A stretch of DNA of 51,253 nt from Adonisia turfae CCMR0081 (GCF_011009555.1 NZ_QXHD01000004.1:6621821-6673073), one strand, 5' to 3'; counted from the stretch's first letter, positions 32,496 to 42,249 are shown. Numbers and translations: made by a program. The notes: generated by a model from the sequence alone, not told the origin.

Positions 32496-33224
32496 CTATG
32501 ACGCTTTCTCAAAAAATAACAAATGTTGCTGAGGCAGCCGTTCATCTGTTTTTATCCAGGTGAGTCCCACAGCAGCCATTTCTTTTTTGGCTTGTTTTTC
32601 ACTCATCTTGTGTAGGCGCTTGATCATAATTAACGGATTCTCTGCCCGATATTCTGCTAGCACTACACGACCGCCAGGCCTCAACCCGGCTACCACCGCT
32701 GTCATCACCTCCCGAGGGGATGCAAACTCATGGTATGCATCCACCATGAGTACCAAATCCACCTGCTCAGATGGCAAATGAGGATTATCTTCTTCTGCCT
32801 GAATTGTTTGCACATTAGTAAGGCCCTGTTCATCGCCAGCTGCTTCTAACCGCTGAATCATCTCTGGCTGTAGGTCTACTGCCAAGATCTGTCCATCAGG
32901 CACTTTTCGAGCCATGCGAAAGCTTATATAGCCGGTGCCTGCACCGATATCGGCCACTGTATCCGTTGGACTCAGACCCAGGGCATCCACGGCCATATCA
33001 GGTCGTTCCTCTGTTTCGCGGCTAGGACGCTCTAACCAATAGGCTCCCTGGTGACCCATTACCTGGGAGATTTCGCGGCCCATGTAGACTTTGCCGATGC
33101 CGTCACTGCTGGGCTGTTTGTAGCTGTAAATGCTATTGACGGTGCTGATATCAGCCTGGGTGCAGCCCAGACAGAAGATTGCAATTAATAAAGGAATCAG
33201 ACGACGTAGCGATACGAGCACCAT
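32496..33224 (-). CDS. Lipoprotein-type SAM-dependent methyltransferase
   Basis: 242 residues from ATG 33224. The N-terminus MVLVSLRRLIPLLIAIFCLGC has a lipobox (CLGC, cysteine at residue 21), predicting a lipid-anchored exported protein. The body is a class I methyltransferase: VADIGAGTGYISFRMA (motif I), ILAVDLQPEMIQRL, VDLVLMVDAYHEF and LRPGGRVVLAEY. Export is odd for an enzyme needing SAM, which is cytoplasmic. A frame extends to 33395, but it crosses the palindromic repeat and overlaps hemA, so it is not used. The substrate is unknown. Confidence 0.75.
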   Translation of the reverse strand: MVLVSLRRLIPLLIAIFCLGCTQADISTVNSIYSYKQPSSDGIGKVYMGREISQVMGHQGAYWLERPSRETEERPDMAVDALGLSPTDTVADIGAGTGYISFRMARKVPDGQILAVDLQPEMIQRLEAAGDEQGLTNVQTIQAEEDNPHLPSEQVDLVLMVDAYHEFASPREVMTAVVAGLRPGGRVVLAEYRAENPLIMIKRLHKMSEKQAKKEMAAVGLTWIKTDERLPQQHLLFFEKAS

Positions 33225-33241
33225 AGCAATTGGTAAAAAAT

Positions 33242-33275
33242 AATGTAGGGGCGTTCCATGGAACGCCCCTACATT
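33242..33275. repeat. 34-base perfect palindrome, fourth copy of the dispersed repeat
   Basis: A perfect palindrome centred on CCATGG with GTAGGGGCGTT arms, located between the hemA stop and the lipoprotein methyltransferase start, both on the minus strand. The core matches the copies at 1654, 1922 and 7618. It could act as a transcription barrier or mRNA stabiliser between the two genes. Confidence 0.7.
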
Positions 33276-33312
33276 GTGATGTAATGCCCGTATTAATGGG
33301 TATTTGGGTTTT

Positions 33313-34602
33313 TTAACGCTTCGCCTTCGCCCTTTTCGCTTCCAGGTTAAACAATACTTGCAGCGTTTCCATGGCTTGCTTGCGGGACTCAGCATCTTCC
33401 TGCGCCCGTAGTTGGGTCATGGGGTCATGCAGAATCTTGTTGACAATGCCACGGGATAGGGCCTCAACTACACTGCGGTGCTTGTCAGAGAAGTCTGCAC
33501 CCAGACGAGATAGGGCTTTTTCTAGCTCTTGCTCGCGGATAGCTTCTACCTTAGTGCGTAGACTGCTGATGGTGGAGACAGTATCCAGGGAACCAAACCA
33601 CTTGATGAATTGTGCTAACTCCTGCTCCAGAATACCTTCAGCTTCCTGGGCCATCTTGCGACGGCTTTCCTGGTTCTTGGCCACGACTTCCTTGAGGTCA
33701 TCAACGGTGTAAGCCTTCACTGCATCGAGTTCCTCTACGTTCTTATGAACATTACGGGGAACAGAGATGTCAAAAAGGCTTAAAGGACGACCGGCCAAGC
33801 AAGGCTTAACGTTGTCATGATGCAGCACAGGCTCTTCTGAGGATGTGCAGGTAAAGACGACATCAGCTTTGGTGACAGCGGCTTCCATGATGTCCATGGT
33901 GCCGGTCTTGATGTTCACATGGCTGTATTCAGCGGCTAGATCATCGGCTCGCTTGATGCTGCGGTTAAGCAAGGTGATGTTTACAGCTCGCTTAGAGACT
34001 AGGTGTTTCACTAACAGGCGACCCATTTTGCCTGCGCCGATGATGGTGATATGGCAATTGGTAAAGTCAGGCACCTTCATCTGAGCAAGTTCAGCAGCAG
34101 CAGAACTGACAGAAACTGCCCCTGTACCAATGCTGGTCTCGGTACGTACGCGCTTACCAGTTTTAATGGCATCTTTAAACAGGCGGCTTAAAATGCGACC
34201 TACGCCCTTGTACTTCTGGCTTTCTGCTAGGGCGTGTTTCACCTGAGCTAAAATCTGGCCTTCACCCAGTACCAAGCTATCTAGACCGGAGGAGACGCGT
34301 AGCAGATGCATGATGGCATCTTGCTGAACCAAGATGAAGAGGTGGGGACGCAGGTCTTCGATGGATAAATCACCATATTCGGCTAGAAACTGAGTGACTT
34401 CGCGAATGCCGTTTTCAGTGTTGCTTAAGACTATGTGGAGTTCTAGACGATTACAGGTGCTGAGGATGGAAACTTCTTTGACGTGAGGATAGCTGGTGAG
34501 TCTTGCGATCGCACCTTCAACCTTAGGTGTGGGAATACTGAGCTTTTCCCGAACCTCGACTGGTGCAGTCTTATGGCTAAGGCCAATAACGGCAATATTC
34601 AT
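33313..34602 (-). CDS. hemA: Glutamyl-tRNA reductase
   Basis: 429 residues, the standard length. GluTR reduces glutamyl-tRNA to glutamate-1-semialdehyde, the first committed step to haem, chlorophyll and bilins. Motifs: MNIAVIGLSHKTAPVEVREK, ILSTCNRLELH with the catalytic cysteine, SGLDSLVLGEGQILAQVK, and NADPH-binding HITIIGAGKMGRLLVKHL. A helical dimerisation domain ends the protein. It follows glpX on the same strand, as in many cyanobacteria, but hairpins between them suggest separate transcripts. Confidence 0.97.
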   Translation of the reverse strand: MNIAVIGLSHKTAPVEVREKLSIPTPKVEGAIARLTSYPHVKEVSILSTCNRLELHIVLSNTENGIREVTQFLAEYGDLSIEDLRPHLFILVQQDAIMHLLRVSSGLDSLVLGEGQILAQVKHALAESQKYKGVGRILSRLFKDAIKTGKRVRTETSIGTGAVSVSSAAAELAQMKVPDFTNCHITIIGAGKMGRLLVKHLVSKRAVNITLLNRSIKRADDLAAEYSHVNIKTGTMDIMEAAVTKADVVFTCTSSEEPVLHHDNVKPCLAGRPLSLFDISVPRNVHKNVEELDAVKAYTVDDLKEVVAKNQESRRKMAQEAEGILEQELAQFIKWFGSLDTVSTISSLRTKVEAIREQELEKALSRLGADFSDKHRSVVEALSRGIVNKILHDPMTQLRAQEDAESRKQAMETLQVLFNLEAKRAKAKR

Positions 34603-34819
34603 TCTTCCTCCAAAAAAGATCCTTTATTAAATGCCCGACGTGCCGGACGATCGCAGTAAAAGTAAATGTCTTCAACAGTCATGAAATAAGCGCTTTAGCG
34701 ATACCGTGCTAAATGCGCTACCTATTGAAACTAGAGAAAAACGGACCCCCAACTCAAGGTTTCTCAACAAAAGTCCATCATTTGGTGCTAACCGTTACCA
34801 AATGACACATAGACATAAG

Positions 34820-34853
34820 AACACCCTAGCCATTTGTCAACAGCTAGAGTGTT
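34820..34853 (-). terminator. Hairpin downstream of glpX, second
   Basis: Arms AACACCCTAGC (34820-34830) and GCTAGAGTGTT (34843-34853) with one mismatch; AT-rich flanks on both sides. Together with the hairpin at 34864 it probably ends glpX transcription before hemA. Confidence 0.5.
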
Positions 34854-34863
34854 TTTAAAATAT

Positions 34864-34889
34864 GTAAGGTGCGTGGTAACGCACCTTAC
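34864..34889 (-). terminator. Hairpin directly downstream of glpX
   Basis: Perfect 11-base arms GTAAGGTGCGT and ACGCACCTTAC around a 4-base loop, 25 bases after the glpX stop; on the minus strand it is followed by ATATTTT, as in a rho-independent terminator. Confidence 0.6.
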
Positions 34890-34913
34890 CCATGGGTGAC
34901 TTAAGGCCTAAAA

Positions 34914-35951
34914 CTACTTCAGGGAAACGTAGCTGGGGTTTTCAGCCATGTGGATGGTGTCCACAAAGCGAGCAGTCTTGGACTGGTTGGAAATTACCAG
35001 GGTCTGAGTCCGAGCACCGCCCTTGAAGAAGCGAACGCCATTCATCAATAGACCAGGCGTAATACCACAGCCAGCAAATAGGACAGTCTCACCGCAGGCG
35101 AGCTCTTCAGCGCTGTAAATCTTATCGGGATCAGTGATACCCATTTCATTCAGTCGAGCCAGGTTAGCTTCCTTGCTCTCACCGATGAGGCCGGTCTTAA
35201 CAATGGCAGGATCGTAGATTAGCTGACCCTGGAAGTGACCGCCCAAGCAGCGCATGGCAGCAGCGGAAATGACACCCTCAGGAGCTGCGCCAATACCCAT
35301 CAGAGCATGGGTGTTAGTACCGGAGAAACCACAGGAGATAGCAGCAGAGACGTCACCGTCGCTAATGAGGCGAACGCGGGCACCCGCATCACGGATTTCC
35401 TTAATCAGGTCGTCGTGGCGTGAACGCTTCATCACCACAACGACAAGCTCGTCGATGGCGCGGTCCAGGCACTCAGACAAAATCTTCAGGTTCTCAGTGG
35501 CAGACTTGGTGATGTCTACCTTGCCCTTAGCAGCTGGGGGGGCAGCTAGCTTGTTCATGTAGAAGTCAGGTGCTGCAAACAGACCGCCCTTCTCAGAAAT
35601 AGCCAATACAGCCATGGAACCGGGCTGACCATAGGCACAAAGGTTAGTACCTTCGCAAGGGTCAACGGCAATGTCGATTTCGATTAGCTCGTCAGGGTTG
35701 CAAACCTCGTCAGCATTGGGCTGGGTACAAACACCCACTTCCTCGCCGATGTAAAGCATGGGAGCATCATCACGCTCACCTTCACCAATCACGATCTTGC
35801 CGCGCATGTGAATCTTGTTCATGCGCTCACGCATGGCTTCTACAGCCACCTCGTCAGCGATATCCTTTTCACCCTTACCCATCCAGCGAGCAGATGCGAT
35901 CGCAGCCTGCTCGACAACTTCAATAATTTCTAATCCGAGGGTACTTTCCAC
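34914..35951 (-). CDS. glpX: Class II fructose-1,6-/sedoheptulose-1,7-bisphosphatase
   Basis: 345 residues. The cyanobacterial bifunctional F/SBPase of the Calvin cycle. Motifs: KGEKDIADEVAVEAMRERMN, GKIVIGEGERDDAPMLYIGE, DIAVDPCEGTNLCAYGQPGS (metal and phosphate site), GAAPEGVISAAAMRCLGG and LLMNGVRFFKGGARTQTLV. Length and motifs are complete. In cyanobacteria this enzyme is usually under redox and AMP control; the sequence alone does not show it. It lies upstream of hemA. Confidence 0.95.
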   Translation of the reverse strand: MESTLGLEIIEVVEQAAIASARWMGKGEKDIADEVAVEAMRERMNKIHMRGKIVIGEGERDDAPMLYIGEEVGVCTQPNADEVCNPDELIEIDIAVDPCEGTNLCAYGQPGSMAVLAISEKGGLFAAPDFYMNKLAAPPAAKGKVDITKSATENLKILSECLDRAIDELVVVVMKRSRHDDLIKEIRDAGARVRLISDGDVSAAISCGFSGTNTHALMGIGAAPEGVISAAAMRCLGGHFQGQLIYDPAIVKTGLIGESKEANLARLNEMGITDPDKIYSAEELACGETVLFAGCGITPGLLMNGVRFFKGGARTQTLVISNQSKTARFVDTIHMAENPSYVSLK

Positions 35952-36408
35952 TGCGTATTTCCTCCAAACTGCCTGCTGTTATTAAGGCGGCACTGCTGAT
36001 TGTCGGCGCATCTGTGGCGGGCACTGATAGCCCATCCTCCAGAATCGTTCCTAGAACCACCAGTGGCATTAAGACTATATGAGCGCCTTTAATAGCTTCA
36101 GAATATCAGACCGAGGGGGCACCTTTCTTACTGTCTAGGCCACTCCAAACGGTTGATTCAAGCTCCCTGCGCGCAATGTGTGGCATACAAAAATGGTCTA
36201 AGCATCCCCTATTAAAGAGCCTAAAGCCTTAGCTCATCAGAGGTTGGGAATAAGCATTTGTACTTATGCCTTGCACCATGATTTTGGCTTCACGTCCGAA
36301 TTCAGCTGTCAAAAAAATATTCATGTGACGTATTAAGTTGCCTTGATACCAGAAAAACAGCTGACGATGCTAGTCTATTGAAACTAGCGGCGAACGCAGG
36401 CAGCACTT
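35952..36408. other. Divergent intergenic region between glpX and cobH
   Basis: About 460 bases with two divergent promoters expected, for glpX to the left and precorrin-8X methylmutase to the right. No coding sequence, strong hairpin or repeat of note was seen. Confidence 0.5.
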
Positions 36409-37032
36409 ATGGAATGGCACGTCACGGATGCAAGGAGCTTACGCATAATCGATCAGGAAATTGGTCAGCATACATTTGCTCCAGCCGAATATGAGATAGT
36501 GCGTCGAGTGATTTACGCTACAGCAGACTATGAATATAAGGATTTAATTCAATTTTCTGATCAGGCCCTCCCATCTGGAGCTGCTGCGTTGGCAGCGCGT
36601 ACTACAGTCGTTGTCGATGGTCCCATGGCTCAGGCTGGCATTACCCCCAGGCTGCAAAGTACCTTTTCCAACCCGGTGTACTCCGCTATGGATGCCATTA
36701 CGCGACCTCAAAAAGATCAGTCTCGGGCCGCCTGGGGCATTGAAACCCTGGCAAAGCGTTATCCAGAGGCAATTTTTGTGATTGGCCATTCTCAACCAGC
36801 CCTGGATAGTCTGGTACAGCTGATTGAAACCGATGTGATTCGGCCTGCTTTGGTGATCGCTACACCTGCGGGGTTTTTGGAAGCAGAGGTGACTAAATCT
36901 CGGTTAAAAGACAGCTTAATGCCAAGCATCTGTATTAGTGGCCGTAAGGGCAGCACCGTCGTCGCTGTGGCCATTGTGAATGGGCTGATTGATTTGGCTT
37001 GGAAGGCCTATGGTGGTAAGCAACGGGGATAA
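36409..37032 (+). CDS. cobH: Precorrin-8X methylmutase
   Basis: 207 residues. Catalyses the 1,5-methyl shift from C-11 to C-12 to give hydrogenobyrinate or its cobalt form, late in corrin ring synthesis (CobH/CbiC). Motifs: SLRIIDQEIGQHTFAPAEYE, VRRVIYATADYEYKDLIQF (with the catalytic His position in the family), VVVDGPMAQAGI, EAIFVIGHSQPALDSLVQLI and PALVIATPAGF. No other corrin genes lie nearby, which is common in cyanobacteria where the pathway is scattered. Confidence 0.94.
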   Translation: MEWHVTDARSLRIIDQEIGQHTFAPAEYEIVRRVIYATADYEYKDLIQFSDQALPSGAAALAARTTVVVDGPMAQAGITPRLQSTFSNPVYSAMDAITRPQKDQSRAAWGIETLAKRYPEAIFVIGHSQPALDSLVQLIETDVIRPALVIATPAGFLEAEVTKSRLKDSLMPSICISGRKGSTVVAVAIVNGLIDLAWKAYGGKQRG

Positions 37033-37085
37033 TTGGTGCTTGAACGGGCAATGCTGGACGGTGGGCCCTGCCCGCCCTACCTGAC

Positions 37086-37745
37086 CTACTTGACCAAAAC
37101 CTCCATTCGTTCGGCGATCAAGGCATAAAACGGATCGCTACTGGCCATGCCCATCATTTGCAGAATGGGATTGATGGGGGGACCCTGGTTGGCAATGACT
37201 TCAGGTTGACTAAAGCCTTTGACTGACGCGAAGTAGCTTTTGACGAGGGCAATGTGGTGAGCATCGCTGCTGTCGCGCCAGGCTGAGATCGCTTTTTGGT
37301 AAAACATCCGATTAGAAAAGCTGACAATGGCGATGCCACCGGGCTTGAGGACGCGATAGATTTCAGCGAAAACAGTTTCAGGCTGTTGCAGATACTGCAC
37401 GGATACGGTGTTGAGTACGGCGTCAAAGGTGCAATCCTTAAAAGGCAGCGTCTGATTGTCGTTTAAATCCTGGACAAAGTAATGATCGAGTCTGGGATTT
37501 TTGGCCAGTTCCTCGGCATTCATACCGTGGCCTTCTACCTGCGCAAATTGCATATCCGATGGCAGATGTGATACCCAACTGCTCATCATGTCTAGAATGC
37601 AGCTGTTCGGGGTGAGTCGTTCCTGATATAACTCAGTCAGCTGCTCAATAAACCGTTCGTCCACATGGGTTACAAAACGGGGGTGTTCGTAGAACAAAGT
37701 ATCGTTAGATTCGTCAAGTTTCTGACGCTGACTAGCGGCAAGCAT
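37086..37745 (-). CDS. Class I SAM-dependent methyltransferase, type 11
   Basis: 219 residues. SCILDMMSSWVSHLPSDMQF is a divergent motif I lacking the usual GxGxG; VEGHGMNAEELAKNPRLDHY, CTFDAVLNTVSVQYLQQPE and YRVLKPGGIAIVSFSNRMF cover motifs II, IV and VI. Proteins of this type (with a DMMSS motif) are common in cyanobacteria and plastids without a known substrate. It converges on cobH and is divergent from the Ca/Na antiporter gene. Confidence 0.82.
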   Translation of the reverse strand: MLAASQRQKLDESNDTLFYEHPRFVTHVDERFIEQLTELYQERLTPNSCILDMMSSWVSHLPSDMQFAQVEGHGMNAEELAKNPRLDHYFVQDLNDNQTLPFKDCTFDAVLNTVSVQYLQQPETVFAEIYRVLKPGGIAIVSFSNRMFYQKAISAWRDSSDAHHIALVKSYFASVKGFSQPEVIANQGPPINPILQMMGMASSDPFYALIAERMEVLVK

Positions 37746-37869
37746 AAATGTGAAGTCGTATTCGAACAGCAGGCCAAACTACATCCAGTTCTAAACGTTG
37801 CTTTGGTGGCAATGATCATAGGGTTCTGGATGTGGTTACATTTATTTTCTAACCTACTTCCGGGTTTCT

Positions 37870-38841
37870 ATGGATTCTTTACCGCTACTGCTGTTGATCT
37901 TTGTGCTTGGCCTGGCCACGTTGGTTAAAGCCTCTGATTTTTTTACTGATGCTGCTGAAAAACTAGGTCTTGCCATGGGGTTACCCCCCTTTATTGTGGG
38001 CGTAACCATTGTCTCCATGGGGACGTCGCTACCGGAATTATTGTCCTCATTGTTTGGCATCTTTCAAGGGGCAGCGGAAGTCGTGGCGAGTAACGTCATT
38101 GGTTCTAACATTGCCAATATTTGCTTGGTGGTTGGTACGGCGGCCATCATGAGTACTAAAATCTTGCGGGTCATGTATAACCTGATCAGCGTCGATCTGC
38201 CGTTGTTTGTGGGGTCAGCATTTCTGTTCTCCTTGATGGCCTCATCAGATCAGACGTTTACCCGTGGAGAAGCGCTGATTCTTGTCATTGGCTACATTGT
38301 CTATCTGTTTTACATTCTCAAGAGTAGTGATGAAGCCACTGATGATTCTAACCAGGAGGCTGTGGATCCATCTGCCCCGGCCTTTACGACAGCTCAGTTA
38401 ATGAGGGAGGTGCTGATCCTGGTGCTCAGCGGAATTTTTATATTTCTAGGGGCCAACTATACGATTGACTCGTTGATTCAAATCTCTGATCGTCTCAATA
38501 TTGGCAGAGATATTATTGCCATTAGTGCTGTTGCCCTGGGAACATCATTGCCTGAGCTGATGGTAACCATTAATGCCGCCCTTAAGGGTAAGGCAGAGTT
38601 AGCGGTGGGTAATGTGATTGGGTCCAACATTTTCAACATTTTTGTAGTCGTGGGTATTCCTGGGTTAATTCGGCCACTGCCGGTATCAGATGCGATTCTT
38701 ACCCATAGTGTGCCAACGTTATTGGCGGCCTCATTGTTGATGTTTTTTATTGTTCAAGACAACAAGATCACCATTTGGGAAGGGTGGTTATTTATCATGT
38801 TGTACATCTGGTTTATGGGCACTACATTTCAGGTGATCTAG
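37870..38841 (+). CDS. Calcium/sodium antiporter, YrbG family
   Basis: 323 residues with about ten TM helices. The two alpha repeats of the CaCA superfamily are plain: VGVTIVSMGTSLPELLSSLF with ASNVIGSNIANICLVVG, and AISAVALGTSLPELMVTINA with AVGNVIGSNIFNIFVVVG; the GTSLPE and GSNI(A/F)N residues bind the cation. It exchanges Ca2+ (or K+) for Na+ at the plasma membrane. The start is ATG 37870. It lies 125 bases after the divergent methyltransferase start. Confidence 0.93.
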   Translation: MDSLPLLLLIFVLGLATLVKASDFFTDAAEKLGLAMGLPPFIVGVTIVSMGTSLPELLSSLFGIFQGAAEVVASNVIGSNIANICLVVGTAAIMSTKILRVMYNLISVDLPLFVGSAFLFSLMASSDQTFTRGEALILVIGYIVYLFYILKSSDEATDDSNQEAVDPSAPAFTTAQLMREVLILVLSGIFIFLGANYTIDSLIQISDRLNIGRDIIAISAVALGTSLPELMVTINAALKGKAELAVGNVIGSNIFNIFVVVGIPGLIRPLPVSDAILTHSVPTLLAASLLMFFIVQDNKITIWEGWLFIMLYIWFMGTTFQVI

Positions 38842-38959
38842 GCCAGGTGATCTAGGCGGTCTCGATAGAGACTGGCGGTTTGGGAGGCCTGGTCGAAGAT
38901 CTTGTCTAAGATAAAGTAAGACCGCTTCGATCTAACTGCTTCGATCTATCTAATGCACT

Positions 38960-41884
38960 ATGGCGACTCTGCAAGACCGGCCTCTGCAAGGGGCTACCCC
39001 ACGACAATCTGCGAGAGCCTCTTGGACATGGGGACTGATTGCGATCGCACTTTTCCTCAGCGTTGATATCCTCACCTATTTTGCGGCAGAAGGTCTGTGG
39101 TTTCGCTCAGTTAACTATCTGGATGTTTTTTGGCTGAGGCTACGCACCCAGGTGGTGTTGGGCACAATGACGTTTTTAGGCAGCTTGTTATTTGCCGGTC
39201 TAAATCTTTGGCGAGCCCGGCAGCTGAGTTTTGATGACTATTGCATTGTTCCCAGTGCTGAAAATCGACGCAGAGGCATTGGTTTAGGGCGGCTACTGCC
39301 CCTGGCCATGGGGTTGGCACTGCTGCTTTCAGTTTCTTTGCTGTATCACGGACAGCTAGCCCTGACCCGCTGGCATTCCATTGCGGCTGACCCCCTGCCC
39401 ACTTTGCCCCTGTGGCTGAATGTGGATACTGGCTGGCGGATTATACAGCAGCTTATGGCTCAACCCTGGCAGTTGGGGCCGCTGATGGTCATTATGTTGG
39501 GGGTGATGATTTATCCAGGGGTGGGCAGTGCGATCGCAACTTTGCTCCTCAGCCTTAGCTTTAGTTTGGTCCTGTCCTCTAAGTGGTCACGGGTACTGCC
39601 AGCCCTCAATCCCACCAGCTTTGAACAATCTGATCCCCTGTTCAATAACGACATTAGCTTTTACATTTTTCGCCTGCCTGTGCTAGAGCTGGCAGAATTC
39701 TGGCTGTCTGGCCTGTTTTTATTTACGTTAGTGGCGGTTGCCCTGATTTACTTGTTAGCAGGCAAACGTCTCAGTCAGGGACGATTTCTAGGTTTCTCTG
39801 CCCGACAACAGCGGCACCTGTATATCTTGACAGGTCTACTGCTGTTAACCACCAGCATTAACCATTGGCTGAATCGGTATGAGCTGCTTTACTCTCGCCA
39901 GGGGGTGACCTACGGCGCTAGCTACACCGATGTCATGGTGGATTTGCCAGTACAGACAGCCCTGAGCATCATTACCCTGAGTTTGGTGGTCATAGCATTT
40001 AGTAGATATCTCTTTGGGTTTGCCAAACATCGATCCAGGTTGAGAGTCCCCTCCTTTGCAATTCTGATTGCGACGTATTTAACGGTTGCTCTACTGGGTG
40101 AAACCCTGGCTCCCTGGTTAGTGCAACGCTTGGTGGTGCAGCCCAATGAATTTCAGCGAGAGCGGCCTTATATTGAGCGCTCCATTGCGTTTACCCGTGA
40201 TGCGTTTAACCTTACCGATATTCAAGAAGAGAGTTTTAATCCTCAAAATAATCTCACAGTCGAAAAGCTAAACAATAACGATCTGACGGTGCGCAATATC
40301 CGAGTTTGGGATACGCGCCCCCTGCTTGAAAGTAACCGGCAGTTGCAACAGATTCGCTTGTACTATGAATTTTTCGATGCTGATGTAGATCGCTATACCC
40401 TGACCAAGAGTGACGGCACCACCGAACGTCGTCAGGTGCTGATCTCTGCCCGTGAACTCAATTATGAGCAATTAGAAGATACGGCTCAAACTTGGGTGAA
40501 CAGACACCTCAGCTATACCCATGGCTATGGCTTCACCATGAGCCCGGTGAATACGGCAGCCATTGGCGGTCTGCCAGATTACTTTATTAAAGACATTGCC
40601 CATGTGCCCAGTAATGAAGATGTTGCCCGCAGCATCCCCATTGGGCAGCCACGAATTTACTTTGGCGAATTAACTAACAACTATGTCATGACTGGTACTC
40701 GGGTGCCCGAACTGGACTACCCAGGGGAAAATGACAATGTTTATACCACCTATGCTGGTACCGGTGGCATCTCGCTGGGGGCTTGGTGGCAGCGATTGCT
40801 GTATTCCAAGCATCTCAGCGACTGGCAAATGTTGTTTACCAACGATTTTACCGCCGATACAAAACTGTTGTTTCGGCGCAATATTCAAGAGCGTGTCAAA
40901 GAAATTGCACCGTTTCTGCAATTTGATGGCGATCCCTACCTGGTGGTGGCCGATGCCAATGCCCAGGCCGCCTCTGATACCTCTAATCCGATCGATCCCG
41001 AGGGTAGCTATCTCTATTGGATCATCGATGCCTATACCACGAGCGATCGCTATCCCTATTCAGACCCCGGTGGCCAACCGTTTAACTATATTCGAAACTC
41101 CATCAAGGTGGTGGTGGATGCCTTTAATGGCTCAGTCTCGTTTTACGTTGCTGATGCCACTGACCCCATTATTCAAACCTGGGCTGAATTGTTTCCCAAA
41201 ATGCTTCAACCTTTAGAATCAATGCCTCCGGCGTTGGTCGCCCACATTCGCTATCCCGAAGACTATTCCCTGGTGCAGTCAAATCAGCTGTTGGTCTATC
41301 ACATGACCAACCCACGTATTTTTTATAACCGCGAAGATACATGGCGAGCCCCGAATGAAATCTATGCCAATGAATCTCAGGTGGTAGAACCCTACTATTT
41401 GATTATGAAACTGCCCAAGGAAGCGGAAGAAGAATTTGTTCTGCTCCGGCCATTTACCCCATCGCAGCGGAACAACCTGATCGCGTGGCTCGCATCGCGT
41501 TCCGACGGCAATCAGTATGGTCGGATGTTGCTCTACCGCTTTCCTAAGCAGGAACTGGTGTACGGCCCTGAGCAAATCGAAGCCCGGATCAATCAAGATC
41601 CAGAAATCTCTCAGCGGATCTCCCTATGGAATACCCAAGGCTCACGGGCCAATCAAGGCAATTTGCTGGTCATTCCCATCGAAGAATCATTGCTGTATGT
41701 AGAGCCGTTATATCTAGAAGCTGAACAAAACCGGTTACCAATTTTGGCCCGTGTGATTGTGGCGTATCAAAATCGTATTGCCATGGCAGAAACCCTGGAG
41801 CAATCTTTGCAGGCAATCTTTAATCCTCAGCGTTCAGGGGGCTCGACGATTTTACGAGACTTGAATGCCGAGCTTTTGAACTAG
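38960..41884 (+). CDS. UPF0182 family large membrane protein
   Basis: 974 residues. The N-terminal ~340 residues hold about seven TM helices (e.g. LAMGLALLLSVSLLYHGQLA), then a long extracytoplasmic domain with family stretches QPNEFQRERPYIERSIAFTR, VRNIRVWDTRPLLESN, YTHGYGFTMSPVN, IYFGELTNNYVM, YLYWIIDAYTTSDRYPYSDP and PEDYSLVQSNQLLVYHM. The length is typical. It is conserved in cyanobacteria and actinobacteria, and its function is unknown. It is flanked by an antiporter and the sigma-CHAT cluster, with no evident link. Confidence 0.93.
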   Translation: MATLQDRPLQGATPRQSARASWTWGLIAIALFLSVDILTYFAAEGLWFRSVNYLDVFWLRLRTQVVLGTMTFLGSLLFAGLNLWRARQLSFDDYCIVPSAENRRRGIGLGRLLPLAMGLALLLSVSLLYHGQLALTRWHSIAADPLPTLPLWLNVDTGWRIIQQLMAQPWQLGPLMVIMLGVMIYPGVGSAIATLLLSLSFSLVLSSKWSRVLPALNPTSFEQSDPLFNNDISFYIFRLPVLELAEFWLSGLFLFTLVAVALIYLLAGKRLSQGRFLGFSARQQRHLYILTGLLLLTTSINHWLNRYELLYSRQGVTYGASYTDVMVDLPVQTALSIITLSLVVIAFSRYLFGFAKHRSRLRVPSFAILIATYLTVALLGETLAPWLVQRLVVQPNEFQRERPYIERSIAFTRDAFNLTDIQEESFNPQNNLTVEKLNNNDLTVRNIRVWDTRPLLESNRQLQQIRLYYEFFDADVDRYTLTKSDGTTERRQVLISARELNYEQLEDTAQTWVNRHLSYTHGYGFTMSPVNTAAIGGLPDYFIKDIAHVPSNEDVARSIPIGQPRIYFGELTNNYVMTGTRVPELDYPGENDNVYTTYAGTGGISLGAWWQRLLYSKHLSDWQMLFTNDFTADTKLLFRRNIQERVKEIAPFLQFDGDPYLVVADANAQAASDTSNPIDPEGSYLYWIIDAYTTSDRYPYSDPGGQPFNYIRNSIKVVVDAFNGSVSFYVADATDPIIQTWAELFPKMLQPLESMPPALVAHIRYPEDYSLVQSNQLLVYHMTNPRIFYNREDTWRAPNEIYANESQVVEPYYLIMKLPKEAEEEFVLLRPFTPSQRNNLIAWLASRSDGNQYGRMLLYRFPKQELVYGPEQIEARINQDPEISQRISLWNTQGSRANQGNLLVIPIEESLLYVEPLYLEAEQNRLPILARVIVAYQNRIAMAETLEQSLQAIFNPQRSGGSTILRDLNAELLN

Positions 41885-42249
41885 TACCCCGATGGCAGAA
41901 ATTTAGCAGCCTATGGCATCCCCCATCCACTCTCCACCCATCCTCCCATCGACCCATCCACATTTGATAATGGACAAACGTACGCCATAGAGTCCCCGTG
42001 AGCTATCAAGTTTCGACCGCGTCAACAATTCAAGTAACCTTTGATAAAATCAATCCAATCAATAGAGGTTGCCTATCGTTTTTGGAGAAATTTGCCTTAA
42101 CCATTCAGGCTCCTATAAGGAAAGTGCGATATATACAGTTTTGGAGGTTGTCAATCATAGAATGGTAAAGGTGAAAACTATCAATTGTGATTTTGCCGGA
42201 TGTTGCTCGACCCTCATGTAAGCGTGCTTAAGGCTCCTTTATTTTTGAT
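41885..42249. other. Upstream region of the sigma factor gene
   Basis: About 365 bases, AT-richer toward the right end, with no coding sequence. It should hold the promoter of the sigma-DUF1822-CHAT operon. I saw no strong operator palindrome. Confidence 0.5.

Larger units (their letters stand above)
34603..34913. other. glpX-hemA intergenic region
   Basis: About 310 bases. It contains two hairpins near the glpX end (separate entries) and a presumed hemA promoter near 34603-34760. No coding sequence seen. Confidence 0.5.

Noticed and set aside
33225..33395. N-terminal extension of the lipoprotein methyltransferase
   Set aside because: The extension crosses a perfect palindrome and overlaps the end of hemA; the lipobox start at 33224 is more natural.
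38828..38856. Short tandem duplication AGGTGATCTAGGC at the antiporter stop
   Set aside because: Only two 13-14 base copies; probably a local duplication without function.
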